DNA of 34,732 nucleotides. Source: Acidovorax facilis. Its GTDB lineage: Bacteria > Pseudomonadota > Gammaproteobacteria > Burkholderiales > Burkholderiaceae_C. The stretch lies in contig NZ_JAMXAX010000057.1 of the NCBI RefSeq assembly GCF_023913775.1, positions 1 through 34,732 on the forward strand, given 5' to 3'. Both the position numbers and the translations under genes were made by a program. Below the pieces are notes generated by a model. It was not told the origin of the DNA. It searched no databases and worked only from the letters and a program-made list of their open reading frames with translations. Below are positions 7,661 through 19,793 of the stretch, in pieces (within the stretch, counting starts at the first letter, position 1; each line of letters opens with the position of its first letter).

Positions 7661-8872
7661 TCACAACGAACTGGCGCTGGAGCCATCGCCCCGGTACAAC
7701 CAGGGCACATCCAGCAACCGCTCGCCCAGCAGGCGCAGCGACAGATCGCGGCCCCAGCGCACAGGCCCGGTGGCATGGAAGATGCGGCCGTTGCGGATGG
7801 AGCGCGCCTGCACCCGGGCGTTTCGCTCCCAGCGGTTAAGGGCGTAGCGGGTAAGGCGCAGCGGCACGTCCAGGTCGTGCATGGCCAGCGCACGCTGCAG
7901 CTCGGCCGCGTCTTCAATGGCCATGCCAGCGCCCTGGGCCAGGTAGGGGCGCATGGGGTGGGCCGCATCGCCCAGCAGGGCCACCAGGCCTTGCGCCATC
8001 TCGTCGGCAGCGCGCACCGGTGGGCGGTCGCACAGCGGCCACAGGCGCCAGCCGGGGCCACCGGCGGCACCCACGCTGCGCACGACATCCTGCAGCGCCG
8101 TGCAGGTGCCTTGCAGGGCGTGCTCCAGGCCCGCAGCATTGGCAGCGTGGTCCCAGTTTTCCAGATCGTGCGGCGCGGGGCCTTGCACAATGACGACGAT
8201 GTTCTGCAGCTCGCCCCGGCGCACGGGGTACTGCACAGCATGCAGGCGCGGACCCAGCCAGGCGGTGACCTGGCCTGTGCGCAATGCATCGGGCAGCGCA
8301 TGCTGCGGCACCAGCGCGCGGTAGGCCAGGTGCCCTGTCACGCGGGGCGGCACGGCACCGAGCAGCTGGGTGCGCGTGCGGCTCCACAGGCCATCGGCAC
8401 CAATGAGCGCATCGCCTTCCACCTCCTTGCCCCGGCTGGTGCGAACAGTCACGACCCCCTCGGCATCGGTGAATCCGTCGATGGCGTGCTCCAGATGCAA
8501 CTGCGTGTCGGTGTATTTGGTCACGGCGGAAAGCAGCAGGCCATGCAGGTCGGCGCGGTGGATGGTGGCATAGGCCGCCCCATAGCGCTGCACCGCCGTG
8601 GGGCCCAACGGCAGCACGGCCAGTTCCTTGCCACTGACGGCGTTGCGCACCTGCAAGCGGCTGGGGAACGCGGCTACTGCCTGCAACGGCTGCTGCAGGC
8701 CCCAGGCCTGTAGGCGGCGCACTACGTTCGGCCCGATCTGCACGCCGGCGCCCACTTCGCTGAATGCTGCCGCGCGTTCGTACAGCCGCACGTCCCACCC
8801 CGCGCGCGATGCGCCCAACGCGGCGGCCAAGCCGCCAATGCCGCCACCGGCGACCAATACCTGCTTCTTCAT
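7661..8872 (-). CDS. FAD-dependent monooxygenase (salicylate hydroxylase-like)
   Basis: This 403-aa flavoprotein is of the group A aromatic hydroxylase type. The N-terminus MKKQVLVAGGGIGGLAAALG is the FAD/ADP-binding GxGxxG fold. A DG motif (ALIGADGLWSRTR) and the GD motif (LLGDAAHPMRPYLAQGAG) complete the family set. The start at 8872 begins just before the dinucleotide fold; upstream codons to 8953 have no family match. Such enzymes use NAD(P)H and O2 to hydroxylate phenolic acids such as salicylate or 3-hydroxybenzoate. The exact substrate cannot be decided, and no catabolic neighbours are present to help. Confidence 0.9.
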   Translation of the reverse strand: MKKQVLVAGGGIGGLAAALGASRAGWDVRLYERAAAFSEVGAGVQIGPNVVRRLQAWGLQQPLQAVAAFPSRLQVRNAVSGKELAVLPLGPTAVQRYGAAYATIHRADLHGLLLSAVTKYTDTQLHLEHAIDGFTDAEGVVTVRTSRGKEVEGDALIGADGLWSRTRTQLLGAVPPRVTGHLAYRALVPQHALPDALRTGQVTAWLGPRLHAVQYPVRRGELQNIVVIVQGPAPHDLENWDHAANAAGLEHALQGTCTALQDVVRSVGAAGGPGWRLWPLCDRPPVRAADEMAQGLVALLGDAAHPMRPYLAQGAGMAIEDAAELQRALAMHDLDVPLRLTRYALNRWERNARVQARSIRNGRIFHATGPVRWGRDLSLRLLGERLLDVPWLYRGDGSSASSL

Positions 8873-8968
8873 GCACCGATTGTGCCGTGCGGGCGTGCCT
8901 GGATGTTTGTCATGGCGCAGGGGCCCTGCAACCACATCCAGACACCACACCACGCCATACGTCGCTCG

Positions 8969-11482
8969 TCACAGCGCAGGCCGCAGCGCCCGCTCCAGAA
9001 CCTCTGGTGGCATGGGGCGGCCAAACAGGTAGCCCTGGAACGCCTGGCAGCCATGGCGCTGCAGGAACTCCAGCTGGCCCGTGGTCTCCACGCCTTCGGC
9101 CACCACGGCCAGGTCCAGGCTGTGCGCCAGCGCAAGAATGGTTCGCACGATGGCGGCATCGTTGGGGTCGGTCTGCAGGTCGCGCACAAAACTCTGGTCG
9201 ATCTTGAGCTGGTCCAGCGGCAGGCGCTTCAAGTAGCTCAAGGAGGAATAGCCGGTGCCAAAGTCGTCCAGCGAGAAGCCCACACCATAGCGCCGCAGGT
9301 ACTCCATGCGCGAGATCACATCCTCCACATCGGCCAGCAGCAGGCTTTCCGTCAGTTCCAGCTTCAGGCGCTCGGGGTTGGCCCCGCTGGACTGCAGCGA
9401 GCCCAGCACCTGCTCCACAAAATCGGGCTGGCGAAACTGCCGCACGCTCACGTTCACCGACAGGAAGAACTGTCGCGTGAGCGAGCTGCGTGACCACACG
9501 ACCAGCTGCTCGCAAGCGGCCTGCAACACCCATTGCCCCAGCGGCAGGATGAGCCCTGTCTGCTCGGCCAGCGGGATGAATTCAGCTGGCGACACCAGCC
9601 CACGCCGGGGGTGCTTCCAGCGCACCAGGGCTTCCGCGCCCTGCAGGCGGCCCTTGCCGTCCACCACGGGCTGGTAGTACAGCACCAGTTCCTTGTCTTG
9701 CAGACCTCGGCGCAGGTCGGCCTCCAGGGCCGCACGGTTGCTCACTGCGGCCTGCATGTCAGGGTCGAAGAAGCGCTGGGTGTTGCGCCCTGCAGCTTTG
9801 GCCTGGTACATCGCCAGGTCCGCGTGCTTGAGCAGCTCGTCCACACTCACGGTCTGCTGGCCAAACAGCGCAATACCGATGCTCGGGGTGCTGTGGTGGC
9901 TGGTATCGCCCAGCGCGTAGGGCTTGCCCAGCGTGGTGGCGATATGGCTGGCCACCAGCGCGGCCTCGGCACTGGCGTGCGGGCCATCGGCACTCAGGCC
10001 TTCCACCAGCACCACGAATTCATCGCCGCCAAACCGTGCCACGGTGTCAGCCTCGCGCACGCAAGCCTTCAGACGCTGGGCCGCCTGCACCAGCAGCTGG
10101 TCGCCTGTATCGTGGCCCAGGGTGTCGTTGAGGTCTTTGAAGTTGTCCAGGTCGATGAACAGCAGAGCCCCTTGCGCGCCTGAGCGTGCCACGGCCGCCG
10201 TGGCGCGCTGCAGCCGGTCCACCAGCAAGCGGCGGTTGGGCAGGCCGGTGAGCACATCGTAAAACGCCAGCTGCTCGATCTGGCTCTCGACCCGCTTGCG
10301 CTCGGTAATGTCGCGGCCCACGCCCCGGTAGCCCCACAGGGCGCCCTGCGCGTCAAACACAGGCACACCGCTGACCGAGATCCAGTGCATGCTGCCATCG
10401 GGCCGCTGACGCTGCAGCTCCAGATCGCGAAACGGCTGGTGGGCCTGCAGCACCGCGCGGTGCGCAGCCCAGTCGGTCTCGGTCATGTTGAGCGCGCCGA
10501 TCTCCCAGCGCGTACGGCCCATCACGTTGGACAGCGGTATGCCATTGACGCTCAGGTCGCCCGCCAGCTGCACAAAGCGCCCTTCGGCGTCATGCTCCCA
10601 GTACCAGTCGGACGACAGGTCACTCAGCGATCGAAAGCGCGCCTCGCTCTCACGCAGCTCGTTCTCAACGCGCACGTAGTCGCTGACATCCGCAAAAGTG
10701 CGCACGAGGCCCCCATCGGGCAGCCCGGTGGTGCGCACTTCAAACGTGCGGCCATCGGATGTGGTGCGCCAGTAGACGGCGGGCGCAGGCGCCACGCCCC
10801 CCCCTGCCACGTAGTCATGCCCACGCCGGTCCACCAGGCGGTGGCCTTCGCCAAAGTCACCACGCTCGGCCTGGATGCGCGTCAAGTCGGCCAGCGTGGG
10901 CCGCGTGGCCATCAGCGATTCGGGCAGATTGAGCAGTTCCAGCACACGCTGGTTGTAGACGGTGATGCTGCCATCCGGCGCCGTCTTGAAGATGCCCTGG
11001 CTCATGCTGGCCAGGGTGGCCTGCAGGGCCGTGCGCTGCTCCTGCAGCAAAGTCAGCGCTTCTTGCCAGATGCGAGCGTCCACCATGCGAACAGGCTGGC
11101 CCTGCCCCTGGGCTCCCTGCAGCAGCACGGCCAGACGGTGCAAAAGCTCCGGCAGGTGTGCCACACCATCTGCCTCGCGCACCATGTAGTCACCCAGCCC
11201 GCAGCGAAACGCGCGTGCGGCCAATGCCTCCTGGTGGGCGTCGATGCACATCAGCACCGGACGGCCCGCGCACAGCTCCAGCACGCCGGGCAGGTCCTGC
11301 ACTGAAGGCTTGAGGCACAACACCACGGCATCCCAGGCCTGCGACGCCAGCGGCGCCCGGGCGGCCTCGGGTGTGGGGCTGTTCACGACACGCCAGTCGG
11401 GGTAGCGGGTGGCGATCAGATGCCGCGCTGCCGCTGCATGCTGCGTGTCGCTGTCCACCCAGAGAATGCCCGGCTCGGTCAT
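8969..11482 (-). CDS. PAS-GGDEF-EAL cyclic-di-GMP protein
   Basis: This 837-aa protein makes and/or degrades c-di-GMP. Residues 1-120 look like a response-regulator receiver fold (ILWVDSD start) without a clear phospho-Asp context. Two PAS regions follow at about 150-270 and 278-398, then GGDEF at about 400-565 with an intact GGDEF (485-489) and an upstream inhibitory I-site (READ, 476-479). The EAL domain runs from about 585 to the end, with EALVRW (617-), LDDFGTGYSSL and VVAEGVET. Both catalytic signatures look intact. No TM segment is seen, so it is cytoplasmic. The first four bases overlap the 3' end of the preceding membrane-bound homologue (ATGA), implying an operon and coupled translation. 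Confidence 0.93.
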   Translation of the reverse strand: MTEPGILWVDSDTQHAAAARHLIATRYPDWRVVNSPTPEAARAPLASQAWDAVVLCLKPSVQDLPGVLELCAGRPVLMCIDAHQEALAARAFRCGLGDYMVREADGVAHLPELLHRLAVLLQGAQGQGQPVRMVDARIWQEALTLLQEQRTALQATLASMSQGIFKTAPDGSITVYNQRVLELLNLPESLMATRPTLADLTRIQAERGDFGEGHRLVDRRGHDYVAGGGVAPAPAVYWRTTSDGRTFEVRTTGLPDGGLVRTFADVSDYVRVENELRESEARFRSLSDLSSDWYWEHDAEGRFVQLAGDLSVNGIPLSNVMGRTRWEIGALNMTETDWAAHRAVLQAHQPFRDLELQRQRPDGSMHWISVSGVPVFDAQGALWGYRGVGRDITERKRVESQIEQLAFYDVLTGLPNRRLLVDRLQRATAAVARSGAQGALLFIDLDNFKDLNDTLGHDTGDQLLVQAAQRLKACVREADTVARFGGDEFVVLVEGLSADGPHASAEAALVASHIATTLGKPYALGDTSHHSTPSIGIALFGQQTVSVDELLKHADLAMYQAKAAGRNTQRFFDPDMQAAVSNRAALEADLRRGLQDKELVLYYQPVVDGKGRLQGAEALVRWKHPRRGLVSPAEFIPLAEQTGLILPLGQWVLQAACEQLVVWSRSSLTRQFFLSVNVSVRQFRQPDFVEQVLGSLQSSGANPERLKLELTESLLLADVEDVISRMEYLRRYGVGFSLDDFGTGYSSLSYLKRLPLDQLKIDQSFVRDLQTDPNDAAIVRTILALAHSLDLAVVAEGVETTGQLEFLQRHGCQAFQGYLFGRPMPPEVLERALRPAL

Positions 11483-14400
11483 GGCTTGCGTCCTTCCGGC
11501 AGGGCCAGCGCGGGCTGGGCAAACAAGCCCAGCTGGTGTTCGCGCGCAAACACATCCATGGGTACCGGGCGCCCAAACAGATACCCCTGAAACCCCTCAC
11601 ACCCATGCAGCCTCAGGAAACTCAGCTGCCCCGTCGTCTCCACCCCCTCGGCCACCACCTCCAGATCCAGGCTCTTGGCCAGCGCCAGGATGGTCCGCAC
11701 AATCGCCGCGTCGTTGGGGTCCGTCAGCACGTCCCGCACAAAGCTCTGGTCGATCTTGACCTGGTCCAGGGGCAATCTCTTGAGGTAGGACAGGGAGGAG
11801 TAGCCGGTGCCAAAGTCATCCAGCGCAAAGCCCACGCCTTCGCTCTTGAGCTGCACCATGCGTGCGATGGTGTCTTCGATGTCTCCCAGCAGCAGGCTTT
11901 CGGTGAGTTCGAGCTTGAGTTTGCGGGGGTCGGCGTGGTGGTTCTTGAGGGTCTGCAGCACTTCGGCCACGAAGCCCGGTTGCCTGAACTGCCGGGCGCT
12001 GACGTTGACCGAGATGGACAGGTGGGCGGTGGCTTCGTGCTGGCCCCAGCGCTGCAGTTGTTCGCAGGCGGTTTGCAGCACGTATTGGCCCAAAGGGAGG
12101 ATCAGGCCGGTCTGTTCGGCCAGGGGGATGAAGTCGCCGGGGCTGATCATGCCGCGCTGGGGGTGGCGCCAGCGCACCAGGGCTTCTGCGCCCATGAGCT
12201 GGGACTGGTGGTCCACGACGGGCTGGTAGTGCACCAGCAGTTCGCCCCGGGCCAGGCCCTGGCGCAGGTCGGCTTCCAGGTTGGAGCGGGCGTTGACGGC
12301 CGCTTGCATGTCGGGGTCGAAGAAGCGCTGGGTGTTGCGCCCTGCGGCCTTGGCCTGGTACATGGCCAGGTCGGCGCGTTTGAGGAGTTCGTCCACCGTG
12401 AGGCGTTCGTCGCCAAAGAGGGTGATGCCGATGCTGGGGGTGCTGTAGTGCTGGGCGCCGTCGAGTTCGAAGGGCTGGTTCAGGCTGGCCAGGAGTTTCT
12501 CGGCCACGGTTTCTGCCTGGGTGGCGGCGTCTTGCAGGTCGGGGGCCAGGGCTTCGAGCATGACGACGAATTCGTCGCCGCCAAAGCGGGCCACGGTGTC
12601 GGCTTCGCGCACGCTGCCCACCAGGCGGGTGGCGACCTGGGACAGGAGCTGGTCGCCCATGTCGTGGCCCAGGGTGTCGTTGAGGTCTTTGAAGTTATCG
12701 AGGTCGATGAACAGCAGGGCGCCGAGGTTCTTGGTGCGCTGGCAGGCGGCGATGGAGCGCTGCAGGCGGTCCAGCAGCAGGCGGCGGTTGGGCAGGCCTG
12801 TGAGGGCGTCGAAGAAGGCCAGGCGCTCGATTTCTTGTTCTGCGCGCTTGCGGTCTGTGATGTCGCGGCACACCCCCAGCACCCCCGTCACCCGGCCGGT
12901 CAGGTCACGGATGGGGGTCTTGATGGTCTCGAACTGGCCTCGGTAGCCATCTTCGGCAAAGGTCAGTGTTTCTTCGTAAACCAGCGGCTGCCAGGCCTGC
13001 ATGGCGCGTTGGTCGTATTTGCGAAAGCGCTCAGCCTCGGCGGGGGCCACCAGGTCAAAATCGTTGCAGCCCACGATCTGCCGCTCCGACCTGCCCGCAA
13101 ATCGCTCGAACACCGGATTGACGGACAGGTACACGCCGCTGGCATCCTTCAAGAACACCATGTCGGGCATGGCGTTGACCACGCGGGCCAGATGGGCCTT
13201 CTGGTCGGCCAGCTCGGCCTCCACGCGCTTGAGCCCGGTCAGATCGTAGGCAAACAGCACAACGGCAGGCACGCCTTGCTCGGTAACGCTCTCGGGCGCG
13301 ATGGTGGTGTGGCGAACCTGCAGGCCGTCAGGCCCGTCCATGCGGTTCTCGAACACGGCCGTCTCGCCCGCAAAGGCCTTGGCGAAATGGGGTTGCATAC
13401 GGACGAAAACATCGGCCGGGATCACCTCCTGCAGCAGGCGGTCTTGCAGCTCCTCGGGCTTGCGGTAGAGCCAGCTTGCCTGCTGCGCATTGACATACAA
13501 GACGCGCAGATCCCGGTCCAAGCGCGCCACACCGCCGGGCACCTGGCGCAGCATGTTGGCCATCAGCGCTTCGTGGGCATGCGCAGCCTCCTCGGCCAGG
13601 CGGTGGGCCGTGATGTCGGTCTGTACACCATCCCACAGCACACGCCCGTCGTCGAGCAGACGGGGCGATGAACTCAGGTGCATCCAGCGTATCTGGCCAT
13701 CGGTGCGGCGCACGCGAAAAACGGCCTCCATGCTGGTCATGGTCAGAAAAGACTGCCGCTCGGCCTGTCGCAGGCGGTCGATGTCTTCGGGCAACACCTG
13801 GCGATACAACACCCGGAAATCGGCCATGACCTCTTGCACCGTCACCCCATTGAGCCGCTCGATCGCATCGCCCATGTGCACAAAGTGTGAGCTGCCATCC
13901 AGCTCGCGCACCACCTGGAACAACACGCTGTGGGGCAGGTTGCGCCCAAGCAGCGACAGACGCCCTTCACTCTCGCGCAGGCGCCGCTCGGCCTCCTGCA
14001 CACGGGCAAACGGCGCCCGTATGCCCGCATCAAAAACGGCCTGGTACAACAACGCATACGCCAAAACCCGCAGACCGTGCGCCAACGGCCCCCCGATGGA
14101 CGAATGCCCACCCATCAGGCCCACCACCAGCTCACCCCCCAGAAAGGCCACGGCCGCCCAGGCAAACACCCGTTCGCGCCGGCCCGGATTGCGGTGGAGC
14201 CACACCGCGGCTACGCCCAGCGCCACCACGAGCACAAAGGCCAGGTATTGCCGCAATGACCCGCCCGCCGCAGCGGCAAACCAGCCCGGCAGGGGCCCCA
14301 TGGCCGAGCCCACCAGCAGCAGCGCCACCACGCCCGAGGCGGCCAGCCAGACCTTGGCCGGGCCGGGCATTGCCAGCCGCGCGGCTGTGAGCAGCAGGGT

Positions 14401-14799
14401 GACGACTTCGACCACCCGCGCCCAGCTGCTCAGCCACAGTGAGATGTGGGCCGTGCCCGATGGCATGTGCACGGGCGTGGAATGTGCCAGCACGCCGTGC
14501 AGAAAATTGCACACCGCCGCGACACCAAAGCCTGCCACCAGCACATTGGCCCGGGCCTGCTCGGACGGGTCCAGTGTGTGCAGGGATACCGATACCACCA
14601 GCAACCCCAACAGCACTGCCACCAGTTCCATAAATGGCTCCAGGCCGTGCTGGGAACCCGCCCCCGGCCCCAGCATCTGGGCCACTGGCACGATCACCAG
14701 CGTCAATGCTGCGACCACCAGCACCACCGTCAGGGCGGGCGCATCCGCCCACGGTGAACGCGCAGGCGGGGTGCGGGTGGGAGAGGACGACAGCGGCAT
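11479..14799 (-). CDS. membrane-anchored PAS-GGDEF-EAL cyclic-di-GMP protein
   Basis: This 1106-aa protein has an N-terminal integral-membrane sensor of about 7 helices (residues about 20-275, resembling MASE-type domains). Three PAS/PAC regions follow (about 285-405, 415-530 and 540-660), then GGDEF (motif at 740-744, with the I-site READ just before it) and EAL (872-874, with LDDFGTGYSSL and VVAEGVET). It is likely to sense a membrane or periplasmic cue and set c-di-GMP level. The GGDEF-EAL half is very similar to that of the next gene, suggesting an old duplication or domain exchange. The codons over about 11930-12850 favour CTC, AAA, GAA and CAA more than the neighbours do, which may mark a different origin for that half. 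Confidence 0.93.
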   Translation of the reverse strand: MPLSSSPTRTPPARSPWADAPALTVVLVVAALTLVIVPVAQMLGPGAGSQHGLEPFMELVAVLLGLLVVSVSLHTLDPSEQARANVLVAGFGVAAVCNFLHGVLAHSTPVHMPSGTAHISLWLSSWARVVEVVTLLLTAARLAMPGPAKVWLAASGVVALLLVGSAMGPLPGWFAAAAGGSLRQYLAFVLVVALGVAAVWLHRNPGRRERVFAWAAVAFLGGELVVGLMGGHSSIGGPLAHGLRVLAYALLYQAVFDAGIRAPFARVQEAERRLRESEGRLSLLGRNLPHSVLFQVVRELDGSSHFVHMGDAIERLNGVTVQEVMADFRVLYRQVLPEDIDRLRQAERQSFLTMTSMEAVFRVRRTDGQIRWMHLSSSPRLLDDGRVLWDGVQTDITAHRLAEEAAHAHEALMANMLRQVPGGVARLDRDLRVLYVNAQQASWLYRKPEELQDRLLQEVIPADVFVRMQPHFAKAFAGETAVFENRMDGPDGLQVRHTTIAPESVTEQGVPAVVLFAYDLTGLKRVEAELADQKAHLARVVNAMPDMVFLKDASGVYLSVNPVFERFAGRSERQIVGCNDFDLVAPAEAERFRKYDQRAMQAWQPLVYEETLTFAEDGYRGQFETIKTPIRDLTGRVTGVLGVCRDITDRKRAEQEIERLAFFDALTGLPNRRLLLDRLQRSIAACQRTKNLGALLFIDLDNFKDLNDTLGHDMGDQLLSQVATRLVGSVREADTVARFGGDEFVVMLEALAPDLQDAATQAETVAEKLLASLNQPFELDGAQHYSTPSIGITLFGDERLTVDELLKRADLAMYQAKAAGRNTQRFFDPDMQAAVNARSNLEADLRQGLARGELLVHYQPVVDHQSQLMGAEALVRWRHPQRGMISPGDFIPLAEQTGLILPLGQYVLQTACEQLQRWGQHEATAHLSISVNVSARQFRQPGFVAEVLQTLKNHHADPRKLKLELTESLLLGDIEDTIARMVQLKSEGVGFALDDFGTGYSSLSYLKRLPLDQVKIDQSFVRDVLTDPNDAAIVRTILALAKSLDLEVVAEGVETTGQLSFLRLHGCEGFQGYLFGRPVPMDVFAREHQLGLFAQPALALPEGRKP

Positions 14800-14895
14800 G
14801 GTCTGGAGTGTTTCTACCGGGTTCTACATAGCGTCACAAGTGTATCGACGAGTAAGGCGCGGGGGTGCGTGTTTCCCCCCACCATCGGGCTCCAT

Positions 14896-14919
14896 GCAAA
14901 ACGGGGCCGAAGCCCCGTT
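14896..14919 (-). terminator. rho-independent terminator after acnA
   Basis: On the minus strand the perfect 8-bp stem AACGGGGC-TTCG-GCCCCGTT with the stable UUCG tetraloop ends in a short T run. It lies 41 bases past the aconitase stop codon and before the start of the downstream c-di-GMP gene pair, separating the two transcripts. Confidence 0.75.
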
Positions 14920-14959
14920 GCCGACGATGCCGGTGCCCTGCACCGCCGACAGGGCAGTG

Positions 14960-17899
<2,940 letters not shown>

Positions 17900-18043
17900 G
17901 GCAAACTCCTGTGAAAGGCAACAAAGCCTATTCTGGCAGTCCTGCATGGCGGTGCAATCGTGGGGCTATGCAAACGCGGCCCCCAACCCTGTGCGGCGTG
18001 GTCGGGTCGCCCGATCCACGCCACCCGTGCCCGATATCGGCAT

Positions 18044-18099
18044 AAAAATGCCCCTGGCGCTTGATGGACAAGCGCAAGCAGCTATATTTTCAGGAGCAA
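18044..18099 (+). repeat. dispersed palindromic repeat, copy R3
   Basis: This is the best-preserved copy: an AAAA edge, then the perfect core GCGCTTG-ATGGA-CAAGCGC, then AAGCAGCTATATTTTCAGGAGCAA. It sits between the aconitase start and the 3' end of the 4-TM gene. The remainder of 17900-18113 shows no gene. Confidence 0.75.
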
Positions 18100-18113
18100 A
18101 CAACCGATCTCCA

Positions 18114-18521
18114 TCACGCCGCAGCCCAGGTTGGCAGGCGGCGCACGCCAAACCACTGCAGCTCGGCCAGCATGGCCACCGAGACCACATGCACCAGCAA
18201 ATAGGCCTGGCCCAGCAAGGTGGGCGTGAGCGTGGAGCCCAGCAGCAGCAACAGGCTGGCAAACGCCCAGGCCAAGTTGCCCACGATCAGCACCCACAGC
18301 CAGCCACGCGGCATGGGCTCAGACCGGGCAATCGCTATCGCCAGGGCGGCATAGCCCAGCAGCATGGCGCCCGTCACCTGCAGCAGCCCGGGCGGCAGGC
18401 CCAGCCACTCAGCCAGGGGCGCTGTCAGCAGCAGGTGCAGGGCGCCGAGCAGAACCCCCGTGGAGGCATCGAACCAAACCACGGCACGCAGGAATCGGGG
18501 GGAGGACATCAGCTTGAACAT
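18114..18521 (-). CDS. 4-TM hypothetical membrane protein
   Basis: This 135-aa protein has four hydrophobic helices, at about residues 11-33, 45-66, 73-95 and 101-121, and no recognisable catalytic motif. The family is not recognised. It is transcribed divergently from the XRE/MmyB-type regulator at 18636, which suggests it is that regulator's target (inference). The start at 18521 is the first Met, with GGAGCT-like bases shortly upstream. A role as a small inner-membrane protein is all that can be supported. Confidence 0.7.
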   Translation of the reverse strand: MFKLMSSPRFLRAVVWFDASTGVLLGALHLLLTAPLAEWLGLPPGLLQVTGAMLLGYAALAIAIARSEPMPRGWLWVLIVGNLAWAFASLLLLLGSTLTPTLLGQAYLLVHVVSVAMLAELQWFGVRRLPTWAAA

Positions 18522-18635
18522 GGAAAGCTCCTTGGTTGAGGAAGAAAGAAGGCTCCATCGTTCCCGCCCTGGCGCACCGCGTCGATGACCTGCCAGGTAA
18601 TGGCCCGTGTGCGGTTAGCGCCTAGGATGGCGGCC

Positions 18636-19517
18636 ATGACCTCCACCGCACCGTCCTCTCACCGCTCTCCGCGCCATCCTTTGCCGCACCGCGTGGCACC
18701 GGCGGGGCCCACCTCGTTTGGCGACCACCTGCGCACCTGGCGCCAGCAGCGGCACCTGAGCCAGCTGGAGCTGGCCGACGAGGCGGACATCTCCACGCGC
18801 CATGTGAGCTTCATGGAAACCGGCCGCACCAACCCCAGCCGCGACATGGTGCTGCGCCTGTGCGAGCGCCTGGCCATTCCACTGCGTGAGCGCAACGCCC
18901 TGCTGGTGGCCGCCGGCTACGCCCCCATGTACCGCGAACGCGCGCTGGACGACCCTGCGCTGGCCGCGGCGCGCCAGGCGGTGGAACTGGTGCTCAAGGG
19001 CCACGAACCCTGCCCCGCCATTGCCCTCGACCGCTGCTGGAACGTGGTGGCCACCAACCGCGCCGCGCTGGCCCTGCTGTCTGCCCACGTCAGTCCCGAA
19101 CTGCTGGCGCCACCTGTCAACGTGTTCCGGCTGAGCCTGCACCCCCAGGGGCTGGCGCCGAGCATCGCCAATCTGGCGCAGTGGCGGGCGCACCTGTTTG
19201 AACGCCTGCGCCAGCAGATACAGGCCACGGCCGACCCGGCACTGATCGCACTGCAGGCAGAACTGCTGCAATATCCCGCCCCGCCGGAATCCGATGCCCT
19301 GGTACTGGCAGGTGAAATGCTGGGCGTGGTAATGCCGTTCTGCTTTGAAAGCGTGCATGGAATGCTCTCCCTCATCAGCACCACCACGATATTCGGAACG
19401 CCGGTGGATGTGACCTTGCAGGAGCTGGCTGTGGAATCCTTCTTTCCGGCGGACGATTTCACGGCACAGGTATTGCGCAAGCTTGCGCAGGAAAACCCCG
19501 GGGTTGCAGAAGGCTGA
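18636..19517 (+). CDS. XRE-family regulator with MmyB-like ligand domain
   Basis: This transcription factor has 293 aa from the ATG at 18636. Residues about 27-85 form an XRE helix-turn-helix (LSQLELADEADISTRHVSFM, ETGRTNPS). The C-terminal two thirds resemble the MmyB ligand-binding domain (PAIALDRCWNVVATN, then FRLSLHPQGL), which in this family is PAS-like and binds small hydrophobic ligands. The start at 18636 has AGGA at 18624-18627; in-frame Mets at 18585 and 18627 are alternatives. It is divergent from a 4-TM membrane-protein gene that it may control. Confidence 0.9.
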   Translation: MTSTAPSSHRSPRHPLPHRVAPAGPTSFGDHLRTWRQQRHLSQLELADEADISTRHVSFMETGRTNPSRDMVLRLCERLAIPLRERNALLVAAGYAPMYRERALDDPALAAARQAVELVLKGHEPCPAIALDRCWNVVATNRAALALLSAHVSPELLAPPVNVFRLSLHPQGLAPSIANLAQWRAHLFERLRQQIQATADPALIALQAELLQYPAPPESDALVLAGEMLGVVMPFCFESVHGMLSLISTTTIFGTPVDVTLQELAVESFFPADDFTAQVLRKLAQENPGVAEG

Positions 19518-19747
19518 ACGTAATGCCTGTGCACTGCCAGGGTGCAATCAATGCGCGCAGTGCAAAATTAAAACGATGACCATCCGATTCACCAAATGGC
19601 TCCACAAAGCGCATTGCGCTGCCGATAAATCGCAGACACTGCGCGCGAAGTTACCGCACATGCATTTCCTGTTCTTCGCACAGTGCGTACAGTTGTCGAG
19701 GCGCCACCCGCCTGAGCACCTTTTGTCCTGGCCAAGAGTAGCCCATT

Positions 19748-19775
19748 AAAAAAGCCCGCATCAGCGGGCTTTTTT
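19748..19775. terminator. bidirectional rho-independent terminator
   Basis: A perfect hairpin, GCCCGC-ATCA-GCGGGC, is flanked by A6 on the left and T6 on the right, so it can work in both directions. It ends the H-NS-like gene from the right and could end the XRE-type gene from the left. The 230 bases at 19518-19747 show no supported gene. Confidence 0.9.
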
Positions 19776-19793
19776 AATGCAGGGCAAAGACCC

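Noticed and set aside
11371-13671. Long plus-strand open frame (766 codons) opposite the c-di-GMP gene
   Set aside because: It is antisense to well-supported GGDEF-EAL coding sequence, has no recognisable family, and is a common artefact of GC-rich codon bias. The same applies to open frames at 2325-3977, 4013-5329, 7655-8713, 15932-17890 (plus) and 25735-27021 (minus).
19576-19749. Small open frame of about 57 codons starting MTIRFTKWLHKAH
   Set aside because: There is no clear ribosome-binding site or family match and it runs to the edge of the terminator. There is not enough to call a gene.
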